Source: Isochrysis galbana (Eukaryota; Haptophyta; Isochrysidales; Isochrysidaceae). Taken from it: DNA of 64,000 nucleotides. The DNA is taken from positions 558,456 through 622,455 of the forward strand of contig CM030944.1 of NCBI GenBank assembly GCA_018136815.1, written 5' to 3'. The position numbers and the translations under genes are program-made. Shown here one piece after another: positions 32,272 to 41,410 of the stretch; position 1 is the stretch's first letter; each line of letters opens with the position of its first letter. The notes beneath the pieces are model-generated. The model had not been told where the DNA came from, did not search any database, and worked only from the letters and a program-made list of their open reading frames with translations.

Positions 32272-35200
32272 TCACTCACGTACGGGCTCCTGGTTGAGAT
32301 TGCTGGCTGCACTACGTACAAAAGCATCCACCTTAGCTAGTAACTCACGGGACTTTTCTCCCTGTTGATGCGCAACTGCGCGAGCCGAATCAATGTGCCC
32401 AGCTCGTAACAAGACCGGCACAGCCTCCGACGGAAGAAGCCGGGTCGCATAACGTGCCGCTTCAGCAGGCGCGTCGTTGTTGAAACAAGCTTCTGCAAAG
32501 CTACTCAACTTTATTGGAGGTCGGCGTGCGGACTGAGAAAAGGCCCACAATGCATCCCAATCGCGAAGCCTTGCGAGACCCCGGACCTGAAAACGGCAGA
32601 ATCAATCCAAAGTTAAAGCAGTTTCATGTGAGTTCGATTCATGATCTCTTGCAGATGAGCTCGCCATGATGGAGTCTAGCTGAACTTGGCGCTATCTTGT
32701 TATCCTCACCTTACATCGCCACCAACGCTTGTCGGGAACTTTGAATTCGGAACGGAGCTGCTCCGCAAACATGACCTGCGACGACAGGGATCGAGCACAA
32801 CAACGCTTAATTGAGTGGCAAAGGTGATACCACTACGTTTGGTCGGAGAACGTTAGTCGTGCATGCAACAAAAAATCACAAGGTATGCTCAGAAGCGAAT
32901 AGGCGCTTGTACTCATCGCATGGTTTCATAGGCAAGCATGACCAACCATCACCTGCCTAAAGCAAAAACAACGATAAATCGTCTCATTCAAGGGTTGGTC
33001 AACGAAGCGCCAGTGCCCTCGTGCTAGAGATGCTCCCACATGCTCATTAAGGGCCCCCGGAGGCGGGTTGAGGTTTATAGTAGCATTCTCTATCGCACGC
33101 TGAAGATTGAGTAGTCGGATTTGCTCAGATGTTGCGCCAGCCATGAGTGAAGAGTATGCCGGCGAGAAGTATAACCCACCGGCTCCTGCAGCGCCTGATG
33201 TGGTGGCGCTAATGTTATCGAGAGCCGGTGGCGGCAAGTATTGGGGTTCGCGCCGCGTTGAGGCGTGATGCTCGTAAAACTGGACTGCAACCGCGAGACC
33301 TCGCTGGCGCTGTGCCCAACCGTGCGCGCGATATCTGAAGGCCACAGAAATGAGGCGTCGGCCCCGTGAGCAAATGGCGGGCGAAGGGATGTTCTTCTAT
33401 TTAGGGCAGATTGTAGAGTGGGCGGGTGGTGGTGGCAGCTTGGACTCTTTGGCATCGACGTACCCTTCAACCGCTGCGAGAACCGCAGCCTCGTGCGGCT
33501 GGTCCGAATGGTACAAGTAGTCTTTGAGTGTTTTTGCGTCCGCCTTGCGGCAATAGATCACTAAGAGACGTTGCGCTAAAGGGTATGGTTGCAATAATTC
33601 GAAAAAAAGGGTGGATGGAAGTCGAGTCTGATAGGAAACAAGGTGCACCATGTGAGGTGGCGAAGTGACTACGTACATCGAGCTATGTGGAGAAGTATGC
33701 ATCCTCAAAGTCTGATGCAGGAGGCGCTCAAGGCAATCAGTAGCTAGCCGGAGCTGTTACTGATGGAGGATGCCACAAGCACGCTTACGATTGCAATCAT
33801 ACCTTCAGGTGCAAAATCAAAAGATATATGAGCTCGGTGTCTCCTAGCATGACAGCTTTTGCAAGAGCAGGCCTTTCTTCTCCCATCTGAAGTAGCAACG
33901 GGACCTGACAGAACAAAGGCTGAATTGTGATGAACGCACGGACATTCGAAACAAGCTGTCTCCGTGGATTGCTAGCGTCTATATCCACCGTCGTGTCCAC
34001 CATAACTTCACATCTGCTGCCACGTGCAGGCGCAAGTCTTTTTTGTAGCATCGCAGGCACACGGTGACGCATTTCCCATGACAATGCGGTGTATTCATTC
34101 ACATAACTGAGCAACGAAGCCCACCTGTCTCGAAACATCGGGTTCGTGTTCAATCAGTCGTGCTGCAAGGGACCGACGACCCACGGCGACAGCTTCGGCC
34201 GCTGCCGCAGCAAAGGACGCTCTCGCACTCTTAACCTACAATAGCGCCGCGAAGCACGAGGGATGCAAGGCGACGGTGGTTTGGAGGGCGAAGAGCAAGC
34301 ATCATGAAGCTGCCTTCTGCTGTGCGCATGGTCGCTGGCACCTCGCCGCCAAACGTGATGTTCTCACCTTCGGCACCACTACACCCAAGAGCTCCTCGTC
34401 GGAAAGGGTCGCCACAGCCCCAATTTTGGCCTTCGCCCAATGCAAAACCACCGTGGCTTGCAGCGAGGACAAACCCAACTGCTCGCTCACCCTCATGGCC
34501 AAAAGGTGAGCGTGCTGGACCATAAGACGACGAATGAGCCAGTCTGACGCAGATGCACCGTGAGCATTGAATTGGGCGCGGGTCAGCAATAATCCCACAT
34601 TAGCCGATCTGATTGCCCGTAGTACGCGTGAGATCCGGCACGCGGACAAGAAGGCTTCAGTCAAGGAGGCCCCCGCCGGCACGCCGGGCATGAAGGAATC
34701 CGGAAGCATCTGCGTGCATATGGGTTGACGGGCAGTGGTATGGACTGGCGCCGCAAGAAAAGCGTCTGTGGAAGTATGGACACGCTCCTTAGCTAAGGCG
34801 ACTGTGGAAGTATGCACATTGGACGGGTGACAATTCAGTACCTTGCCCCGTCGATGGAGGTCTTGCATCCCATCGGTGTTCGAGAGCGCGGATCGTTGCC
34901 CTACGTCGTTGACGAAGGATTCTCGCGCCGTATTAGCGTGGCGAGTGCTATTTTCGCGCGCCCCTTCGCATGAACTACGATCGGTGACAGCAACATCTCC
35001 AAGTGGTTTGGTCAAATTTTGTAGTTCGAGCATATGGACGTACGGCTTTCCGTATGCGGCTGCTCTCAGTAATGCGCTCTGCAACTCGTCGTCCATTTCG
35101 TGCTCTGCCGCCGAAATGCATGCTCCAACGGCGGCGCCCAACTCCTCTTGTCGAATAGCGAAAAGCGCAGGAGCAGCGAGAACAGAATCGTGTATGAATA

Positions 35201-37488
35201 CTTCAGAAGCTACTAGTAGCTTAGCTCCCGGTGTCGCTAAAGATGAATTCGGTGTGACTCTTGCCCCACCAAGGGTTGACGCAGGTAAAAGAGCAGAAGC
35301 AGCGGCTGCAATACCTCGCGGTGGCGCGAATATGGAAACATTTGCCGGGTGAACGCGGGTGATTAGCTCAGTAGTATGCGTCGTAATGAACCTGCGTCCA
35401 TGTGTCACACAAAATTGGGCATGTTGACCGTGCTGGAGCAAAGAGCAAGTCAAGGTAGAAAAAGCCCACACTATGATGCTGCGACGGAGCGCAGCGCCGT
35501 GGGCTCTATAGGAGACAGCGACGGTGGGACCCGCTCCGCCCAAAGCGCACAAGATCGCACCCTATCGCAATCGCGGTGATAGCAACGCGCAGCAGCAAGC
35601 AAGCAAAGTGCCTCATCATAGCCTCTCTCACCGAGCGCCGTCGACTTCTGTCACAACCCAAGGCATCTCCTCGAAGGCCAGCTCAGCGGCATCACCGGAC
35701 GGCCCAACCATCAAAGCACGCACACCAGTGCTTGGCGTGCTGCCATGAGAGCCAAATCCATCGCCTCCGCTCTCACCCGTCGCGTCCAAGTCTACTGGCG
35801 ACGACTCGCAGCTCACCGACGGGTCAGAGACGTCAGATGAGGAGCTCGTAGGTGCCGGCCATATCAAGAGGATTGCGTCATTGCCACTCCAGCACATTTC
35901 GTTTGGTGGATGGGAGACGCGCCTGCTAGGAGGAAAGAGCGTAACCGGCTGCATGCAATGTGACGAAATTGTATCAACAGGGCACACCTATGTGCCGAAT
36001 ATCTAGACACAAGCTAGGTTCTGCATCGACTATCCGCACTGGAGACGGGCATAAGTGGCTTTCTCACGTGGTAAATTCGATGATGGGTTTTTCAAAAGCA
36101 GAGGTGAAGACGAGGGCGCGCCGGGAAGGTTGGGAAAAGGCTGCGAGGAGTTTGGCGGAGGGCGAGACCGATAGCATGGAGAACGGGCCTGATGAGAGTG
36201 ATAGGTCCTAGTGGAGGCAAAAGCGAGACGCGAGAGTGATCATTCTGTGGTCGCACCGCCTATTCAACCAAACGCTCTTAGAGTTCCTCGCCAGCTTTTC
36301 CTCCTGGCCAGTATATAATGATGGATGGGGCATTTATTCCTTTGGAATCTTGCCAAAAAACACGAATTTCAAGCTCGACTTAATTCAGTCCGAGTCTCAA
36401 GCTGCGCGTACCTGCACCTTCTCCTCACTAACGAGCTGTAAAGATGGGGATGTGGTTGCAACAAGGACACAAGGACCGGACGACGGTTGTGATGCGTGAG
36501 CTTCGCACGAGTGGCAGCTGTTTGTGATAACCGGAGTACATTGCGATGGAGCAAGCAAAGAATCATTGTTGGCACCCCGTTGAAGGGCTGACGTGTGGGG
36601 ACCGGAAATAATCGGCGATGAAGATTGTACAGCTACCATGGATATAGGCGAGGATTCAAGGCGCGCATCGGCAAGAGGTAAGGCGCGGCGATGAGCGAGT
36701 GATGGAAGGTAAAAGAAGGATAGCGAGCGGTTCAAAATGACAAGAGATTCCTCGAGCACCTGACACGAAGGGGGGCAAGCGAACGAGAACTTTTACGATG
36801 CAATCATACCAGGTGTGCTAGTGACGTTCATGTTAAGCAAATTCCAAGCGCAGCAGTTCCGCATTTAACGTGGCGCATTTGCAAGTAGGCATGGCGTTAT
36901 AGAGCTTTTGGCTGTGTCGCGTTTGTCACCACAAGAGAGGCAAACCAAGAAAAGAGCAGGCTCCAAGTTTACCAAGCATCTATGAGATCTGCAATAACAT
37001 CTCTCGTGGCCAGGTCAGCTCGGCTCAGAATGGGAGCTCACCTCGGCCATCAGAATACCTGAGCTTTCGCACTCGTCTCCGAGTCCAAAGTCGGCGAGCT
37101 GCTCGCCGTGCATCGACCAAATGATCACTCGGCCGCTCTGCAGCACACTGACGAGCTGATGGGTGCTGCTCCAGCCGAGCGCGAGGCAGCGATCGTACTC
37201 CCAGCTCCAGCTAGCAAGTGGCTCTCCTGAAGCGGAAAAGACACGCATCTGTGGCGCCAAGCCGCCCTGTTCTCTGGGAAAACAACTGTGAGGACTCTGC
37301 AACAGCGCGAGCGGCCCGCCGTCCACCTCGGCTGCTCGTGGGCGGACGAGCGGCGGTGGGCGCGGCCAGCGCATGCGGTAGAAGGCACGACGACAGAAGT
37401 ACATCATTTCGCCCTCCTCCCCCTCACGCAGCCGCAGCCAGCCAGACGCGAGCGAGGCAGCGGAGCTGAGTGGGCCCCACGCCTCCAT
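32272..37488 (-). CDS. VPS16: VPS16, core subunit of HOPS/CORVET tethering complexes (ten exons)
   Basis: Minus-strand exons: 37488-37042, 36759-36412, 35948-35632, 35391-34368, 34235-34125, 33904-33803, 33627-33464, 33334-32953, 32775-32710 and 32586-32272. All introns are GT-AG (123-463 nt), phases match and the product is 1091 residues. N-terminal propeller landmarks include GPLALLQ, FSASGEPLASWSW and LALGWSSTHQLVSVLQSGRV, then PPNEMCWSGNDAILL and FEEMPWVVTEVDGAR. The C-terminal helical half has HWAKAKI, RSLAARLIEHEPDVSRQVPL, GDTELIYLLILHLK, PLAQRLLVIYC, SEQIRLLNLQ, QLRSEFKVPDKRWWRCK and RDWDALWAFSQS, in the order known for VPS16. It is about 250 residues longer than the human protein, partly from a Ser/Thr/His-containing insert of roughly 100 residues in exon 4. 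VPS16 scaffolds tethering of late endosomes and vacuoles/lysosomes through VPS33. Exon 2 could end 6 nt earlier. Confidence 0.9.
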
Positions 37489-38267
37489 CGCCGCCGCGAG
37501 GATGTCCTACTCCTCTTCTCATCAAAACTTGTGACCATCCGGCCGCCGCCAGTTGAAGAAAGAAGAAAGCATCTTTATTTCTAGCAATCGAAAGTAGCTT
37601 TAGTCAGGAGCCATGAGAGCATGAGAGACTAGAACTTTGTTACAATGCCTAGAATCGGGGGTCAGTGCCGCGGTGGTGTAGAGGCCCAGCACAGAGGCTT
37701 TCCTTGTAGGAATAGGAGGTCTGCAGCTGGAGCCTTGGTCTTGGTCCCTTGAGGCACAAGGCACATGGGAAGGGCTACGGGCTGGTGGTGCTTGCTGGTT
37801 GCTTGGTATTTGGTGTTGTGGCATGTGTACTTGTACGTGCTGCGTGAGACTTGCTAGCTCATGGTGGACTTGGACCGAATGTGGATTGCGGCTGACTGGG
37901 GGCCGCTAGGTCCGTGGCTATGGCGCTATACGAGCATCTGGGTTGTGGGCATGTCGAGGCGCCTTCGCAGCTGGGGCTTCGGCCGCGCTGCCTCTCACAT
38001 GGGCCGATGACGGCCGGCGCAACACGACATGGGCGAAGTACGAGAAAGGGGAGGGGAGCGGGCGCGACCCTATCGTTTCAAAGATCTTTGAGAATCTCCA
38101 AAGAGAGTATGCGTACGACAAGCACATAACTCACAAAGAAAACGATTTCCCGGCTCACCAAAAGCAAGGATTCGACCGGGTATGCGCTGTTGTGAGAGAC
38201 AATAGGGCGATTGATCATCAACATTACGACGAGGCAATACTAGCGACGCAAACCACCCTACGGTGGC
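37489..38267. other. Intergenic between SWC4 and VPS16, no gene seen
   Basis: Lies between the SWC4/DMAP1 stop and the VPS16 start, both on the minus strand, so it should contain the SWC4 3' end and the VPS16 promoter. No coding frame is supported. Confidence 0.5.
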
Positions 38268-39834
38268 CTAGTGGTGTGATCGTTTTGCGGCGCGATCGCC
38301 CAATTCACTCCGTGTGCGCTTGGCAGTGATACCGATCGTGGGGGCTTGGGCTGCGCCGCCTCCCGCCTTCTTGGCCTGCAAATTGTTCCGCTCATACTCG
38401 AGCCGCTTCACTTTGGACTCGAGCTCGATTAGCAGGACTGCGTGGGCGCGGCATTGGTTGTACAGCTTCACAGTGGATTCTGTGGCAAAGAGGCGCGCGG
38501 GCATGCCAAGCTCCTTCATTCGCGCCTCAAATGGCCCCGATTGCTTGTCCGAGGCAGGCTTTTTGTTAGACGCCTCTGCTGATCGAAGCCATACACCGGC
38601 AGAGCGAGGCCGCTTGGGGAGCTCCATGAGCCCTGCAAGTGATGGTAGTCCCGAGAGGGCCAAATCCGCCCCCGAACCCAGCCCTGAGGCTGCAAGAGTC
38701 TCCTTCAAGGCGTGCAACGTCGCCGCCTTTCCACCGGATTTGAGCTGCTTTTTCTGTGCCTTGAGCTTGGCCTCCAAAGCTTTGGCCTGAGTATGGTCAA
38801 GGGAAACGGAGCAGTTCGGCGTTTTGCTGATTCAGGTTGTGCACATGTAATGAGGGCACCTCAAACGCAAACCTGACTTAGACTGAGGGCCACACGTAGC
38901 CGCACAATGTGTCCCAGCTGATGAATCTCATCCTTCCGCGAACGCATGAGCTGCCGTGCGCTGCAACCTACCTGTTCGAGCCTGCGCATCTCTTCCTCAA
39001 CCTCCTCTGCCGTCCTTGCGTACAGACGCTCAAATTCTACTTTCCTCTCCCGCTCGTGCTTTTCATCGAACGTGTAACGGGCCAGCGGGTGCTCGGCCCA
39101 CTCAGTAGCAGAACCAGAGCCAGGCGCAACGCTACTGTTGGCAGCAGCAATCCGGCCCTGTAACAACAACCGGCAAGTTTCGTAGTAGCGCTCCTTGATG
39201 GCTTCCACAGACCGCAACCCTGGCATACGGTCATAGATCACAGGCCAGCGCAGGTCGAATCGGCGGCACAGATCGAAAAGGGTATCAGTCTCCGCCCTGG
39301 TCCAAGTCGCGTGCTGCAGCCACTGCTTGTACTCAGCGTCAGTGTACTTAAGAACCTTCACCACCTACGCACTCAGTGGAAGGACAGCGAGCGGTGTGAG
39401 TGAGCGATCGAGCGATTCAACCCGCCATCCTCGCTCGCACACTCACTCCTCCACCCACACCATTCTCTCTCTTCTGCCTCCCTCGCTCCGCTCCCGTGCC
39501 TCGCCTTGTTAAAACGTGCGAAGGAGTACGATGTAGAGCGATCATTATTCTTCTTCCAGTGCGACAACTCGAGCCCGTCGCTCCGCGCCGCGTTGACGAA
39601 GCCCTTCCACTCCCAGCCAATGACACGGCCGAGCTTCTCCTTGAAGGCCTCTTTCGGCGAGGGCGTCGGCACGAGTGGCGGCGCGCCAGGGATGCCCTTG
39701 CCGTCCTGGTTGAGCAGCGCAAAGACCTCGCGGCTCATCCCTTCTGGCTTCACGATCGATAGCTTCTGCTTCCGCGCCGGAGCCGCGCCGGGCTCCGGCT
39801 TGGCCAGACCGAGGATGTCGCGGAAGTCCGACAT
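38268..39834 (-). CDS. DMAP1: SWC4/DMAP1 homologue, chromatin remodelling and acetylation subunit (three exons)
   Basis: Minus-strand exons are 39834-39505, 39364-38873 and 38786-38268, giving 446 residues, close to human DMAP1. The N-terminus has DFRDILGLAKPEPG, KPEGMSREVFALL and a WEWKGFVNAAR-HWKK-FARFNK run. Exon 2 opens with the SANT-like domain (YTDAEYKQWL, WTRAETDTLFDLCRRFDLRW, RSVEAIKERYYETCR). A coiled region and the C-terminal DMAP domain follow (VWLRSAE, KELGMPARLFATESTVKLYNQ, LIELESKVKRLEYERN). SWC4/DMAP1 is shared by SWR1/SRCAP, which installs H2A.Z, and NuA4/TIP60 acetyltransferase. The first intron (39504-39365) appears to start GC rather than GT: only this donor keeps frame and homology. 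The second intron is GT-AG, 86 nt. Confidence 0.88.
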
Positions 39835-40141
39835 GACGCCGTCGCGCGGCTGCGCCGCGCCGCGCAAAACAAAACGAAATACCTCATCGGGTGCTCGTAG
39901 TACGGACATTAGATATTCGATACATATATTCACGCTATGTAAAAGATCCATAGAGTATTTTCGGCCAGGTTGTTCTGTCATATATGATATCATATATGAT
40001 ATCTCAGTATTAGTTGCTCTAGACCTGATACTGAGTATCATATGACAAAGCTAGAGGCTAGAGGCTACAATTTAACTAGTTTTACTAGTACAAGTTCGGG
40101 CGCGGGAAATCCCGGCGCTCCCAGCTCCGAGTCCGAGCCCC
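39835..40141. other. SWC4 upstream region with an 18-bp perfect palindrome
   Basis: gatatcatatatgatatc at 39986-40003 is a perfect palindrome about 150 bp upstream of the SWC4 start. Related ATATGATATC words occur near 40039 and 60190. The segment ends at the 5' LTR of the gypsy element. Confidence 0.6.
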
Positions 40142-41160
40142 TGTTGTATTCCTGCCCATCTGAAGGCTGTAGGCATGAATATTCGTGTAAGGTGCGCGCT
40201 CACAATTACAATTGAACAGTTCCCCGTGTTGCCACTGACGCACAAGACACACAGATTCGGATTCCCCATGGTCTCAAGTCCAGGTTTGCAGGTTTTGGTC
40301 TCGAAATTTGCGATTCGAATTTTGTTTTTGCTGTTACTATAATTGTTGGCTCGTTTAAGGTAATAAACCGGCATGACTTCGACTTCTCGTTCTGCAGTCG
40401 CTCTGCGAGACTCTCTCTCTCTCTCTCTCTCCGTCCGCCTCTCCTCGGCCGACGGCAAGAAGATTCGTCCAAAACATTCTCCGGTCCCAAGATATCTCGT
40501 GGGGGGTCTCTCCGCGCTCCGCGAGGGAAAGGACGCGATCTCGCTCCGAGATCGGCCTCGCGCCCTCCCACGCTGCCCCGCCGTGCCCTCGGTCCCTCGC
40601 CCCCCCCCGCGGCAGGTTCTTTCCCTCGGCGTGCCGTCCGTCGCCTCCGGCCGTTATATTAATCCCCCCCGCGCGAGGTTCTCTTCTCCCCCGCGCGCGG
40701 TTCGTTTCCTCCGGCCGTCGTTGTTCCCCCCCTCGCTTCGATTCCTCTCGCGGTTCCTTCGATGATTGCCTCCATCTCGTCCGTTCTTCTTCGCGATCCT
40801 CGCGGAGGGGGCACCGACGTTTAATGTTAGTTTCGTCGCGGTTTCGATGAAAGAAAGGAAGAACGAATGGCACGCGCCTCGCGCCTCGCGTCTTGTTTCG
40901 TCGCCCCTTGCTCGTCGCTTGTCTAGAAGGTCTCTCCGCACATCGCCTTCTCCCCCGCGCGAGTTTGGATCTCTCCTCGACCCTCCGCGTTGGCTTCAGC
41001 GGACGAGTTCCACTTTAACGATAGTTCGAACCCTTCGGTGGCGTAGTTATGCGCTCTCTTTCCGTATATCTTCGCGCATGACGAGCGATCGCGACTTCAG
41101 CCTTCGCCGCGCGGGGAGGGGTTTGTTTATCGTATGATTCCGGAGTGTTTACGTTAGTTT
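40142..41160 (+). repeat. 5' LTR of the gypsy element (right end approximate)
   Basis: Starts TGTTGTATTCCTGCCC, identical to the 3' copy at 58535. Because the duplication continues through the leader into gag, the LTR right boundary cannot be read from the alignment. No convincing primer-binding site complementary to a tRNA 3' end was seen. A CT microsatellite lies near 40411-40430. The pyrimidine-rich stretch at 40550-40760 may be promoter or R region. Confidence 0.65.
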
Positions 41161-41410
41161 TCTGAGCCCAAGGACTTTGGTTTTTGGTTTCTTGTGAGTG
41201 ATTTTTGTAGCAACTTCGTCGAGTCCCACCGTGTTCCCAAGCGAGTCCCCCCGAGTTCCCGAGTCTATACCCCGAGTCAACGAGTCAATACAAGTCAAGC
41301 ACGCGCCTGAGCCACCCCCAGTCGCCTGCCACCACCTCCCACAAGCCTCCTTCCGCACTTCCGCGCCCACCGTGCTCCGTGCGTGCGTCGTGCGTCGTGC
41401 GTCGATCACC

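Noticed and set aside
39986..40003. 18-bp palindrome as a regulatory operator of SWC4
   Set aside because: Similar ATATGATATC words occur near 60190 in unrelated non-genic DNA, so it may be part of a repeat. Recorded as a sequence feature only.
41160..41410. tRNA primer-binding site downstream of the 5' LTR
   Set aside because: TGG words exist (for example in ctttggtttttgg) but none is followed by a convincing complement to a tRNA 3' end. Left unassigned.
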